DNA of 64,000 nt from an uncultured Clostridia bacterium (GCA_934463165.1 CAKSJG010000013.1:1-64000), one strand, 5' to 3'. Shown: positions 34,742 to 43,624, counted from the stretch's first letter. Notes: a model not told the origin generated them from the letters alone. A program made the numbers and translations.

Positions 34742-36403
34742 TTATTTTAAATTATCAGACAGTCTGCAAAGGAGCGCCGCAGTTTCGGCTCTCGTAATCG
34801 GCGAAAGAGGCTTGAATCCGCTGCCGTCACCCTGCAGAATTCCGTTTGCACCGAGGAGACTCACAGACTCTTTTGCATAGTCGCTTATGTCGGAATCGTC
34901 GGCAAAGTTTTTTTCTCCGCTCATGGGCTTTTTAAGATAATCCGACACCCTTTTGCATATGACGGCGGCATCCTGACGGGTGATATTTTCCGAAGGATTA
35001 AACCTGCCTTCAAAGCCGTTTATGATACCTGCACCGCTTAAAACGTCAACATATTCTTTAAACCAATCACCATCACTGACATCGCCGTAATATACTTTTG
35101 ATTCAGAGTCAATTTCAAAAAGAAGCTTTATCATTTTGGCAAATTCCGCTCTCGTTATATTTTCGTTCGGTTTAAATGTTCCGTCGGAATAACCGTTTAT
35201 AATCTTTTTATTCGCAAGAACATTGATATAATCCCTTGCAAAACAGTTTTCTGTATCGGTAAATGATATGTCGCTTTTATCTTGCGGGTTATAGTATTCG
35301 GGAACGGTAACAGGAGTTGAGCCTCCTTTTGACGGCGACTTTCCGCCGGATGATCCTCCGCCGCCGGCAGAACCTGAGCCACCTTTGCTTTCTTCATTGT
35401 ATACTTCTTTAACATATTTTTCAAATGCCGTCTTAACATCGTCCGTATTTTCAAATTTATCGGCCGTGTTTAACATCTTCATATATACCTTATAGCGTGA
35501 CGCAGAAGCTATATCATTTAAATCCGATAAATTGATTTTAAGATACACGCTGTATTTTTCAATAATTTCGCTCAGTGTCAGCCAATCCTCACTTATTTTT
35601 ATATTTGCAAGAATATATGCATTTTTATAGTCGGCCTCTAAGCTGCCTATGTCAAAATCTGTTTTTTCAAGTATTTTGTTAAGCTCTTTTCTGAGCTTTG
35701 CATCATAACCGGAATATTCTTCATATGTAGTGCCGTAATATGAAGAATAATACGAAAGCGCATAGTCAACATCGCCGTCATTTATCAGCCTTATGCTCAG
35801 ATATGCCGAAAAGCTTTTTAAAAACGTACTCGGAGTGAAAGCCTTTTCTTCAAGAGAATTTTTTATATCAATGCATGCTCCGATAAACCCGTCAATGTAT
35901 TTTTTTGTAATTTCATCATCGGTATCTATCCCGAGTTTATCCGCCGAAGGCTCATTGCTTTCATCGCCCAAAAGTATTTTTCGGATATCTTCCGCATTTT
36001 TCGCCTCATTAATGCGTTTTACGGCATTTTTAGTTTCGGAGTCATTATCATTTACATATAATATATACGATTCATAATTTTCACTTTTCCCGTCAAGAAG
36101 TATATCATAACGGCCGCTTTCGAGATTATCCGAAACAGGCTCGGATATTGCAAGCGCTCCGCCCTCGGATGTGGTATATAAAAACATAAGAGAAGGCACG
36201 CAATCTTTTGACATGGAATCACGGTTTTTGTGATTAATTGCCGTAAATGTTACCGCGTTGCCTTTTGTGCTGCCGAAATTACCCGATATCTTTATCGAAG
36301 ATGAAGCCGCGTCATAATAACAGGTTATTTTTTCATCGGCACAGCAAACAACCGATGAAAGCAGTACTGCCGTGCTCAAAAGGACTGCTCCGATTTTTTT
36401 CAT
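34742..36403 (-). CDS. Surface protein with C-terminal triple SLH domain
   Basis: A 553-residue exported protein, first gene of block 1. Signal peptide about 1-22. The N-terminal third has a beta-sandwich-like region (CYYDAASSSIKISGNFGS), then a long helical middle section from about 110 to 330. A Gly/Ser linker (GGSGSAGGGGSSGGKS) precedes three SLH repeats in residues about 375-553: INGYSDGTFKPNENITRAEF, INGFEGRFNPSENITRQDA and LQGDGSGFKPLSPITRAET. These bind pyruvylated cell-wall polymer. No enzymatic domain is visible. A GGGAGGAAAAATC ribosome site precedes ATG. The promoter upstream overlaps a palindrome (see separate entry). Confidence 0.88.
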   Translation of the reverse strand: MKKIGAVLLSTAVLLSSVVCCADEKITCYYDAASSSIKISGNFGSTKGNAVTFTAINHKNRDSMSKDCVPSLMFLYTTSEGGALAISEPVSDNLESGRYDILLDGKSENYESYILYVNDNDSETKNAVKRINEAKNAEDIRKILLGDESNEPSADKLGIDTDDEITKKYIDGFIGACIDIKNSLEEKAFTPSTFLKSFSAYLSIRLINDGDVDYALSYYSSYYGTTYEEYSGYDAKLRKELNKILEKTDFDIGSLEADYKNAYILANIKISEDWLTLSEIIEKYSVYLKINLSDLNDIASASRYKVYMKMLNTADKFENTDDVKTAFEKYVKEVYNEESKGGSGSAGGGGSSGGKSPSKGGSTPVTVPEYYNPQDKSDISFTDTENCFARDYINVLANKKIINGYSDGTFKPNENITRAEFAKMIKLLFEIDSESKVYYGDVSDGDWFKEYVDVLSGAGIINGFEGRFNPSENITRQDAAVICKRVSDYLKKPMSGEKNFADDSDISDYAKESVSLLGANGILQGDGSGFKPLSPITRAETAALLCRLSDNLK

Positions 36404-36468
36404 GATTTTTCCTCCCGTTAATAAAATTGCACATTTTTAACTTGTATCATATTAATAATTATATTATA

Positions 36469-36496
36469 ATTATACATGTTTTACATGTATTTTCAA
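36469..36496 (-). promoter_or_regulatory. SigA promoter of block 1, TTGAAA-16-TATAAT
   Basis: Minus-strand -35 TTGAAA (36496-36491) and -10 TATAAT (36474-36469), spacer 16 bp, 65 bp upstream of the first gene of block 1. It is followed by AT-rich sequence that offers alternative -10 hexamers. Confidence 0.65.
36472..36490. promoter_or_regulatory. 19-bp palindrome in block-1 promoter, candidate operator
   Basis: ATACATGTTTTACATGTAT on the plus strand: perfect 8-bp arms around a 3-bp centre. It fills the spacer between -35 and -10 and overlaps the first bases of the -10, where a bound dimeric repressor would block RNA polymerase. No regulator for it can be named. Confidence 0.5.
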
Positions 36497-36547
36497 GAAA
36501 GAATTAAGGTTTTATAATATAAGTATTTAGGCATATTTAATATAAAA

Positions 36548-36592
36548 AGGCGGACACCAAACCGATAAATCAAATCGTTTTGATGTCCGCCT
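36548..36592 (-). terminator. Terminator of the SGNH hydrolase gene
   Basis: Stem AGGCGGACA / TGTCCGCCT with a long AT-rich loop, T-run on the minus strand side. It separates the SGNH gene from the block-1 promoter. Confidence 0.75.
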
Positions 36593-36608
36593 CAGAAAAA
36601 ATATTATT

Positions 36609-37586
36609 TTAATCGGCAATTATTTCTTTTTTTAAAATTTCCGTAAGCTTTTCAGAGATTATTCTGTGTCCGTCTCTCAAAGGATGCAGAGGCTCAAGCG
36701 GCACCCAGCCCGTCGAATCGATAAATAATACCGAATCATCATTTTCCGAATTGTATTTCTCCACAAGCCTACCGAGAGCTTCGGCATGTGCTCCGCAAAA
36801 TGCGGATAAAACTATTATTTTTGAATTTTTGTTTCTTGCACGGACAAGCTTCAAAAATCTTTCATATTCGGTGATGTATTCCTCTTCCTTGCTCCCCCGA
36901 TCGTTAGCGCCGTGGTTTATAAGAATATAATCGGCATTCGCGCTCTCCATGGGCTCATTTGCAAAATAATACGGATACGAATCATAAGCCTTGGGCACAC
37001 TGCCGCAGCCGATTCTTGTCATTCCGACAGCGCCGTATCCCATTATAACCGGCTTTAAATTAAGCTTTTCTGCCGTAAGATATGCATAAGTCGCCGTAAC
37101 GTCATCCTGATACGGTCTGTTCCACTGATCATACGGGTTCGGAGCATACATTGCGTCTATAAGCACACCCTCTGTTATGGAATCGCCGATAAATTCTATC
37201 GTTTTTCTGTTATCATCGGGCAAAATTCCGTCTTTTTCGGCATCATATCCCAAAAATGATACCTTGCCCTCCAGGGGCTGATACCATCTGTGGTGAATTT
37301 CGGATGAGCTTTTATATACTATTTTAATAATATGTAAGCTGTCATTTTCGGCGCAGATGCGTATGTATCTGTCAATAGCGGATTCCGTTTTTGCTCCGCC
37401 GTCAACGCTTACCCAAAGATGACCGTACGGAATACGGTTTGTTTCGATATCAAAATGAAGAACTGCCATTTTGCCCTCAAAAGCAATTTCTATCATACCG
37501 CCGGGAGCTGTGGTTACAGTCATGTCATCGTATTTTTTCCACCTTCCGGTATATCTTATTGAATTGTCATTAGAACTAAAAAACAT
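36609..37586 (-). CDS. SGNH/GDSL hydrolase, CE2-like carbohydrate esterase
   Basis: A 325-residue protein with no signal peptide. The N-terminal ~115 residues form a beta-sandwich-like domain (GHLWVSVDGGAKT), and the C-terminal part is an SGNH hydrolase: FIGDSITEG (block I Ser), GYGAVGMTRIG (block II Gly), INHGANDRG (block III Asn) and LEPLHPLRDGHRI (block V His). This two-domain plan matches carbohydrate esterase family 2 and related deacetylases that remove acetyl groups from sugars. The position usually held by Asp three before the His is Glu here (EPLH), compatible with a Ser-His dyad. Start at 37586 follows TTGGAGG. It sits directly upstream of block 1 and may deacetylate oligosaccharides inside the cell. 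Confidence 0.85.
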   Translation of the reverse strand: MFFSSNDNSIRYTGRWKKYDDMTVTTAPGGMIEIAFEGKMAVLHFDIETNRIPYGHLWVSVDGGAKTESAIDRYIRICAENDSLHIIKIVYKSSSEIHHRWYQPLEGKVSFLGYDAEKDGILPDDNRKTIEFIGDSITEGVLIDAMYAPNPYDQWNRPYQDDVTATYAYLTAEKLNLKPVIMGYGAVGMTRIGCGSVPKAYDSYPYYFANEPMESANADYILINHGANDRGSKEEEYITEYERFLKLVRARNKNSKIIVLSAFCGAHAEALGRLVEKYNSENDDSVLFIDSTGWVPLEPLHPLRDGHRIISEKLTEILKKEIIAD

Positions 37587-37617
37587 AAAAACCTCCAACT
37601 GTCATTAGAATAAATAT

Positions 37618-37646
37618 AATATAGCACAAACGCATATACATGTCAA
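37618..37646 (-). promoter_or_regulatory. SigA promoter of SGNH hydrolase gene
   Basis: TTGACA (37646-37641), 17-bp spacer, TATATT (37623-37618) on the minus strand. Confidence 0.7.
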
Positions 37647-37687
37647 GACAAATATACGCGTGAAAATCTGTCGGGCGCCGCGGTATG

Positions 37688-38200
37688 CTATATCAAAAAT
37701 CCCTTAAGTTTATCCGTTTCAAAAGATTCTCTGCCGCCGAGCTTTATCGCAAGGGCAATTGCGGCAATATTGCCCGGCTCCGTTCTCCAAATCACCCTGT
37801 CACAGCCGGTGCATTTTTTCACCCTGTCTATAAAATTCTTCATTATCAGATATCCGTATCCCCTGCCGCGGAATTCCTCTTTTAAAATTATTCCGACCTC
37901 GGGGTATTCGAATTTTTCGGTTCCGACATCGACTATGCCGTATGTCACACCACCCTTTTCAATGCGGTAATCACGGTATCTGCCGCTTAAAATATCTGAT
38001 TTTACGCTCTCGTAAACCGTATTTCTGAAACCGTCATACTGCTTTTTGTATTCTTCTTTTTCAAACGAATCGGAAAATTGAACCTCTGCCGGCTTCAAAA
38101 CATGCCACTGCGAAAGTACCATATCAAAATACTCATCACAATTGTGATTCTTATAAGGTGAAATTTTAAAATCCATGATGTAATACTTAGGAGGAAACAT
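37688..38200 (-). CDS. GNAT-family N-acetyltransferase
   Basis: A 170-residue acetyltransferase with the acetyl-CoA-binding motif EFRGRGYGYLIMKNF at about 115-130 and preceding beta-strand VGIILKEE. The C-terminal region around RVIWRTEPGNIAAIALAIKLGG is typical of GNAT motif B (substrate unknown). I chose ATG at 38200, preceded by GGGAGTG; a frame from 38215 lacks a ribosome site. Monocistronic, with its own promoter, and not obviously linked to either neighbouring system. Confidence 0.85.
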   Translation of the reverse strand: MFPPKYYIMDFKISPYKNHNCDEYFDMVLSQWHVLKPAEVQFSDSFEKEEYKKQYDGFRNTVYESVKSDILSGRYRDYRIEKGGVTYGIVDVGTEKFEYPEVGIILKEEFRGRGYGYLIMKNFIDRVKKCTGCDRVIWRTEPGNIAAIALAIKLGGRESFETDKLKGFLI

Positions 38201-38238
38201 AAAAAACACTCCCATCGTTACAAATATTTTATACTTAT

Positions 38239-38267
38239 ATTATATAACTTAATTTCATAAAAATCAA
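38239..38267 (-). promoter_or_regulatory. SigA promoter of GNAT gene
   Basis: TTGATT (38267-38262), 17-bp spacer, TATAAT (38244-38239), minus strand. Confidence 0.7.
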
Positions 38268-38328
38268 TATTTTTTCATGTATTTTTAAAAATAATAAGCA
38301 CCTTAAAAACCGCTGATTTATAAGAGTT

Positions 38329-38357
38329 ATATCCACATATCCACAGCTTTATCCACA
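38329..38357 (+). promoter_or_regulatory. Cluster of three DnaA-box-like 9-mers
   Basis: ATATCCACA (38329-38337), ATATCCACA (38337-38345) and perfect TTATCCACA (38349-38357), same orientation, within 29 bp. They lie in an AT-rich 560-bp gap between the GNAT gene and ctsR, and could be a DnaA-binding site or chance AT-rich matches. Confidence 0.45.
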
Positions 38358-38530
38358 GTTTGTTTTATGAAAAATTTATCGGATTCAAGGTAAAAAAATG
38401 CTGAAAATACCAAAAAAATTTTTAATTGAAAACAAACTTTTTTTTGAAAAAAACATGTCATTTTTAAAAATTTTCGAACACAAAAAAATAAACAAAAATT
38501 TGAAGTTCAACATATTTGGATTTTGAGAAA

Positions 38531-38612
38531 AAGTCAGTATTTATGCGGTTTCCGACACTTTGGTGCAAATGCGTTAGCTTTTTGAAAAACACACGAAAGT
38601 CAGCATTTATGC
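38531..38612 (+). repeat. 16-bp direct repeat upstream of ctsR promoter
   Basis: AAGTCAGTATTTATGC (38531-38546) and AAGTCAGCATTTATGC (38597-38612), one mismatch, 66 bp apart. They do not match the CtsR consensus and lie 50-130 bp upstream of its promoter. Confidence 0.6.
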
Positions 38613-38661
38613 ACATTTTGTCAACAGAAAAAATTTTAGTAAAAATTTTTTTAAAAAACAC

Positions 38662-38690
38662 TTGACAAATTAAAACTTTTGATGTATAAT
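38662..38690 (+). promoter_or_regulatory. SigA promoter of ctsR operon
   Basis: Perfect TTGACA (38662-38667) and TATAAT (38685-38690), 17-bp spacer. The CtsR operator begins ten bases downstream, where a bound repressor would block initiation. Confidence 0.85.
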
Positions 38691-38699
38691 GCAGTTGAA

Positions 38700-38716
38700 G
38701 GTCAAGGAAAGTCAAA
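38700..38716 (+). promoter_or_regulatory. CtsR operator (tandem heptamers)
   Basis: GGTCAAG-GAA-AGTCAAA matches the known CtsR consensus of two direct heptamers RGTCAAA separated by three bases, with one deviation (final G for A in the first). It overlaps the probable transcription start. Confidence 0.85.
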
Positions 38717-38774
38717 GTCTAAAAAATAATTTTACTTTAAATTCCAATGTATACTGAAAAGAGGTGAATAACAA

Positions 38775-39224
38775 ATGAAGATGAGTGATGTCATAGAAAA
38801 CTTTATTCAGGATTTGTTCGATCAGGAAAACATAGTTGAACTGAAAAGGAACGAACTTGCTTCTCATTTCAATTGTGTGCCCAGTCAAATCAATTATGTT
38901 ATTCAGACACGTTTTACAACCGACAGAGGTTATATCGTTGAAAGCAGACGAGGCGGCGGCGGACACATAAAAATCACAAAGGTTTCGATGAACCGAAACG
39001 AAGCAATACGCCATGCAATCAGGGTAATCGGTCAGAGTCTCGACATGATGTCGGCAGAAGGTATACTAAATACGCTGTATATAAACGATGCACTGAGCAG
39101 CGATCAGGCAAAGCTTGTACTTACGGCATGCTCTAACAACGCTCTCTCACCTATATCGGATTCCGATTTAAAAAATAAAACGAGAGCAAGTATATTTAAA
39201 AATTTAATGTTAATGTTTATATGA
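38775..39224 (+). CDS. ctsR: CtsR family transcriptional repressor
   Basis: A 149-residue class III heat-shock repressor. The N-terminal winged-helix has the family phrases MSDVIENFIQDLF, LKRNELASHFNCVPSQINYV and the glycine-rich tip RGGGGHIKIT, and a C-terminal helical dimerisation part. It binds the direct repeat at 38700-38716 and controls the operon, including itself; McsB-mediated events and heat inactivate it. The start follows AAAGAGGTG. First gene of ctsR-mcsA-mcsB-clpC, spaced 13 bp before mcsA. Confidence 0.96.
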   Translation: MKMSDVIENFIQDLFDQENIVELKRNELASHFNCVPSQINYVIQTRFTTDRGYIVESRRGGGGHIKITKVSMNRNEAIRHAIRVIGQSLDMMSAEGILNTLYINDALSSDQAKLVLTACSNNALSPISDSDLKNKTRASIFKNLMLMFI

Positions 39225-39236
39225 GGAGGAATTTTT

Positions 39237-39752
39237 ATGTTATGTACAAATTGCGGAAACAAAGAAGCCAACTTTCACTACAAATATATGAATAACGATC
39301 AGGTATCAGAGGTTCACCTCTGCACGGAATGTGCAAAAAAACTCGGATATTTAAATGAAAACGAAAACCCGTTTAACTTCAATTTCGGAAGTCTGTTCGG
39401 CGATTTCCTTTCGATACCGAGTTTTATGAAAACACCGCAGATCAGCGCAGCCTGCCCGAGCTGCAAAACAACATTTGATTCTATCAAAAACACGGGCTTT
39501 GTCGGATGTGATAAATGTTATGATACATTTGCCGATGAAATTGAAGCGATTCTCGGCAGAATCCAGCCGGGCACGACTCACAAGGGCAGACTGAGCGGAA
39601 CCGACGGCAAAAAGATTGAAAAAGAAAACACCTTAAAGAAAATGAAGGATGATCTCAAAAAGGCAATCATTGATGAAAACTATGAGCAGGCAGCCGTACT
39701 GAGAGATAAAATAAAGGATTTTGAGAGCAAGGAGGAAAAGAAAAATGACTAA
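39237..39752 (+). CDS. mcsA: McsA, activator of arginine kinase
   Basis: A 171-residue protein with two zinc-binding pairs: CTNCGN at residues 3-6 with HLCTEC about 29, and CPSCKTTF with GCDKCYD further on. The last 45 residues are a UVR-type helix (DENYEQAAVLRDKIKD), as in UvrB/ClpC M-domain contacts. It activates McsB and supports ClpCP adaptor function. It starts after GAGGAGG. Its end overlaps the mcsB start by 8 bases. Confidence 0.94.
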   Translation: MLCTNCGNKEANFHYKYMNNDQVSEVHLCTECAKKLGYLNENENPFNFNFGSLFGDFLSIPSFMKTPQISAACPSCKTTFDSIKNTGFVGCDKCYDTFADEIEAILGRIQPGTTHKGRLSGTDGKKIEKENTLKKMKDDLKKAIIDENYEQAAVLRDKIKDFESKEEKKND

Positions 39753-40758
39753 ATGGTACAACGATAACGGACTTCAGAATGATGTGGTCTTAAGCACGAG
39801 AATTAGACTTGCCAGAAACTTGAAATCAATCCCTTTTCCGTCATCAATGACAGCCGACGATGCAAAGCATGTGATAGATGTTGTTGAGGGCGCTCTCGAT
39901 GAAATGAACTACGAATTTACCAAATATGATCTTACCGAAATGAAACATGACGAAAAACAGCGTCTTGTGGAAGAAAGATATATCAGCCCCGACATGGCAA
40001 AATCAAAATTGCCGTGCGCAGCATATATCAGCACCGACGAAAATGTGAGCATAATGGTAAATGAAGAAGATCATATCCGTATACAGTGCATCTTCGCAGG
40101 ATTTGAAGATAAAAAGGCATATGATCTCATAAGCAAAATAGATGCATATCTTTCCGAAAAGCTTGATTATGCCGTTCATGAAAAATACGGATATCTGACA
40201 TCCTGCCTTACAAACGTCGGAACGGGTATGAGAATATCGTATATGGTTCATATTCCGGCGCTTGTCAAAAGCGGAATTGCAGATAATGTATTTTCCACAA
40301 TAGGCAAAATCGGTGTAGCGGTCAGAGGAATGTACGGCGAAGGTACAAAGCCCGTAGGATATATCTATCAGCTTTCAAATCAGTGCACACTCGGCAAAGA
40401 CGAAACCGAAATTATCGGCGAGCTGAACGAAACCGTAAACGGAATTATAGCAAAAGAAAGAGAGCTCAGAACAACGCTTTCAAAACAGCAGGGCATAATT
40501 CTGGAAGATAAAATCCACCGTTCATACGCTGCTCTTAAATCCGCAAGAATTATGCAGACAAGCGAAATGATGGATTTGTTATCTGATATCAGACTCGGCA
40601 TAAGCCTCGGTTACATTACCGACACAGATGCCAAAACCGTGACGAATCTTATGATATCGGCATCACCGGCGCACATAACGGTTGACTCAAAAGCAGCCGA
40701 CGCATTTGCAAGAGATAAGGAAAGAGCAAAAATCGTAAGAGAAACATTTAATAAATAA
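39745..40758 (+). CDS. mcsB: Protein arginine kinase McsB
   Basis: A 337-residue ATP:guanido phosphotransferase-fold kinase that phosphorylates arginines in proteins, marking them for ClpCP. Motifs: VLSTRIRLARNLKSIPFP near the start, the active-site cysteine in YLTSCLTNVGTGMR (Cys154) and the pArg-sensing RDKERA motif near the C-terminus, matching the RDxxRA allosteric site of McsB. The start at 39745 has AGGAGGAAAAG upstream, within the mcsA reading frame. This implies translational coupling to McsA. Confidence 0.95.
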   Translation: MTKWYNDNGLQNDVVLSTRIRLARNLKSIPFPSSMTADDAKHVIDVVEGALDEMNYEFTKYDLTEMKHDEKQRLVEERYISPDMAKSKLPCAAYISTDENVSIMVNEEDHIRIQCIFAGFEDKKAYDLISKIDAYLSEKLDYAVHEKYGYLTSCLTNVGTGMRISYMVHIPALVKSGIADNVFSTIGKIGVAVRGMYGEGTKPVGYIYQLSNQCTLGKDETEIIGELNETVNGIIAKERELRTTLSKQQGIILEDKIHRSYAALKSARIMQTSEMMDLLSDIRLGISLGYITDTDAKTVTNLMISASPAHITVDSKAADAFARDKERAKIVRETFNK

Positions 40759-40800
40759 AACTTAAATTAACAAACTTTTTAAATAAAGGAGGCAATTATT

Positions 40801-43230
40801 ATGGACAGCAGATTTACCGAAAAAGCAAGAGCAGCGCTCAGATTCGCTCACGATACGGCAAGAGAAATGGGATACAGCTATGTAGGCTCGGAGCATATAA
40901 TCGCCGGAATACTTAAGGAAGGTACATCAAATGCGGCAAACGCATTGGAAGAGCTCGGCGTTAATTATGATGAATTTTGTGAAAAAATTGCCGAATATAC
41001 GACCCCGAATGCGGGAATGACCGTGATCGGAGGGTCACTGCCGCTTACGCCGAGATGCAAAACAATCCTTGAAATAAGCTTTAACGAAGCTAAAAAAATG
41101 GGATCGATGATGATATCTACGGAACATGTTCTCCTGGCAATACTTGAAGAGGGCGGCAGCGTAGGAGCAAAAATCTTAACCGATCTTGAGATTGACCCGA
41201 ATGAGCTTGCAACAAGAATGTTTGCCGCAAATGATTCCGATGGCGGTTACTCGGGCGGCGCAAACGGCAAAGGAAACGCCGGAAAAAGCCTTACGCAGTT
41301 CGGAACAGACCTAACGCAAATTGCAAAAGAGGGAAAGTTTGACCCAATAATCGGACGTGACAAAGAAATTGAAAGGGTTATTCAGATTCTTTCGAGAAGA
41401 ACAAAAAACAACCCGTGCCTCATAGGTGAACCGGGTGTCGGCAAAACAGCCGTTGTGGAAGGTCTTGCACAAAAAATCGTATCGGGCGAAATTCCCGAAA
41501 TTCTGAAAAACAAAACTATATTCTCTCTTGACCTTTCATCCATGATTGCCGGAACGAAATACAGAGGAGAATTTGAAGAGAGAATCAAAAAGGCTCTTGA
41601 TGAAGTCAAGAAAAATCCGAACGTAATTTTGTTTATCGATGAGGTTCACACCCTTATCGGCGCGGGTGCGGCAGAGGGCGCAATGGACGCGGCAAATATC
41701 TTAAAACCGCTCCTTGCAAGAGGCGAGCTGCAGCTCATCGGCGCAACAACACTTGACGAATACAGAAAAAACATTGAAAAAGATGCGGCTCTTGAGAGAA
41801 GATTCCAGCCGGTTAATGTCGGCGAACCTACGGTTGACGAAACAATAGAAATTCTGAAAGGAATAAGAGAAAAATACGAAACACACCACAAGGTTACGAT
41901 TCTTGACGAAGCCCTTGAAAGCGCGGCAAAGCTTTCCGCAAGATATATTACCGACAGATTTTTGCCCGACAAGGCAATCGACCTTATCGATGAGGCATCG
42001 TCAAAAATCAGACTCAAAGCCTTCACGGCTCCGCCGGAAATTAAGCAGATTGAAGAAAAACTTCACGAAATAGCAGCCAAAAAACATGAATCAATTCAGA
42101 ATCAGGAATTTGAAAAATCGGCTTCGCTTCGTGATGAAGAAGAAAAGGTACGCAAAGAGCTTGACGAAAAGAAAAAAGAATGGGAAAAGAAAAACTCTAA
42201 AGAAGATCTTTGCGTAACCGAGGATGACATTTGCGATATCATTTCGGACTGGACGGGCATTCCCGTTAAAAAGCTTGCGGCCGAAGAACAGGAAAAGCTC
42301 AAAAACATGGAAGAGATTCTTCACAAGAGAGTCGTAGGTCAGGATGAGGCTGTAAACGCCGTTGCAAGAGCAATCAGAAGAGGCAGAGTCGGTCTTAAAG
42401 ACCCGAAGCGTCCTACGGGGTCATTTATCTTCCTCGGCCCGACGGGTGTCGGAAAAACGGAGCTTTGCAAAGCACTTGCGGAATCTATATTCGGTGACGA
42501 AAACGCAATTATCAGAATTGATATGAGTGAATACATGGACAAACACAACGTATCGCGTCTGGTAGGTTCGCCTCCGGGATTTGTGGGTTATGAAGAGGGC
42601 GGACAGCTCACAGAAAAGGTAAGAAGAAAACCGTATTCCGTTGTACTTTTCGATGAAATCGAAAAAGCTCACCCGGATGTTTTCAACATTCTTTTGCAGA
42701 TACTCGATGACGGTATTCTGACGGATTCTCAGGGCAGAAAAGTAGACTTTAAAAACACTGTTGTAATCATGACATCAAATATCGGAGCAAGACTCATTAC
42801 CGAAAAGTCAAAATCCTCTTTGGGCTTCGGTACAAAGGAAGGCAGCAGCGAGGATGATTACAATTCGATTAAAGAAAAAGTCCTCGGAGAACTCAAAAAT
42901 GTTTTCAGACCCGAGCTTTTGAACCGTATTGATGAAATCATTGTGTTCCACAAGCTTACCGAAGAAAACATTGAAAAAATAACCGGAATCATGACAAACA
43001 GCCTCAAAAAGAGAGTGGAAGCTCTCGGATATGAGCTTGAAATTACCGACGAAGCAATCAAGCATCTTGCCAAAAACGGATATGACGATCTCTATGGTGC
43101 AAGACCGCTCAGACGTGCAATACAGTCTGAAGTTGAAGATCTTCTTGCCGATGAAATGCTCAGCGGAAAGTTTGAAGCGGGTGCAAAAATTACGGTTGAC
43201 TGCAAGGATGATAAAATAATTCTTAAATAA
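40801..43230 (+). CDS. clpC: ATP-dependent Clp protease ATPase ClpC
   Basis: An 809-residue AAA+ unfoldase that feeds substrates to ClpP. The N-terminal repeat domain is about 1-145; a flexible linker (GYSGGANGKGNAG) follows. AAA1 Walker A GEPGVGKT is at residues 209-216, the M domain with UVR-like EFEKSASLRDEEE is at about 430-455, and AAA2 Walker A GPTGVGKT is at 546-553. The C-terminus contains YGARPLRRAIQ. It begins with GGAGGCAATTATT-ATG. It is the last gene of the CtsR operon, ending at a strong terminator, and ClpP is not in this window. Confidence 0.97.
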   Translation: MDSRFTEKARAALRFAHDTAREMGYSYVGSEHIIAGILKEGTSNAANALEELGVNYDEFCEKIAEYTTPNAGMTVIGGSLPLTPRCKTILEISFNEAKKMGSMMISTEHVLLAILEEGGSVGAKILTDLEIDPNELATRMFAANDSDGGYSGGANGKGNAGKSLTQFGTDLTQIAKEGKFDPIIGRDKEIERVIQILSRRTKNNPCLIGEPGVGKTAVVEGLAQKIVSGEIPEILKNKTIFSLDLSSMIAGTKYRGEFEERIKKALDEVKKNPNVILFIDEVHTLIGAGAAEGAMDAANILKPLLARGELQLIGATTLDEYRKNIEKDAALERRFQPVNVGEPTVDETIEILKGIREKYETHHKVTILDEALESAAKLSARYITDRFLPDKAIDLIDEASSKIRLKAFTAPPEIKQIEEKLHEIAAKKHESIQNQEFEKSASLRDEEEKVRKELDEKKKEWEKKNSKEDLCVTEDDICDIISDWTGIPVKKLAAEEQEKLKNMEEILHKRVVGQDEAVNAVARAIRRGRVGLKDPKRPTGSFIFLGPTGVGKTELCKALAESIFGDENAIIRIDMSEYMDKHNVSRLVGSPPGFVGYEEGGQLTEKVRRKPYSVVLFDEIEKAHPDVFNILLQILDDGILTDSQGRKVDFKNTVVIMTSNIGARLITEKSKSSLGFGTKEGSSEDDYNSIKEKVLGELKNVFRPELLNRIDEIIVFHKLTEENIEKITGIMTNSLKKRVEALGYELEITDEAIKHLAKNGYDDLYGARPLRRAIQSEVEDLLADEMLSGKFEAGAKITVDCKDDKIILK

Positions 43231-43624
43231 ATTCAGAACGCTTTCAGTTAATTGAGAGTTTTCATATCGGTTAAACGATATCGGATATTACCGCTGCGGG
43301 ATATATATTTCTATATCCCGCAGCGGTTTTTTGTTTCTTTTTGTTTCATAAAAAAAAATAAAGCGCATAGAATATTATCGAACGCAAAACAAGTGTCGTA
43401 ATTTTGCGGACAAAAATGTCAGGAAATATCGTATAATTGCAATTTAATTTGAAAGAGAGCAAAAAATCTTATTTTCATCGGAAAAAGCGAAAAATTTGAT
43501 GAACGATTTATGTACTAACAAAAGTTATTTACGAATAATATTTATTATGACGAAACTTTGATAATATTACATCTTAGTTTTACTTTTATTCCGATGAAGA
43601 CAAAATATGAAAGGATGATATCAA
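43231..43624. other. Intergenic stretch after clpC
   Basis: About 390 bp with the clpC terminator at its start (43291-43332). The rest is AT-rich and shows no convincing gene or consensus promoter with full -35; a TATAAT near 43430 lacks a partner at the right spacing. Confidence 0.5.
43291..43332 (+). terminator. clpC operon terminator
   Basis: Long stem CCGCTGCGGGATATA / TATATCCCGCAGCGG with small loop and TTTTTT, a strong intrinsic terminator. Confidence 0.9.

Noticed and set aside
38329..38357. Replication origin
   Set aside because: The DnaA-like boxes are few and no dnaA, dnaN or origin-type gene context is present, so origin is not claimed.
43400..43450. Promoter with TATAAT near 43430
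   Set aside because: No -35 hexamer at 16-18 bp spacing, so left unassigned.
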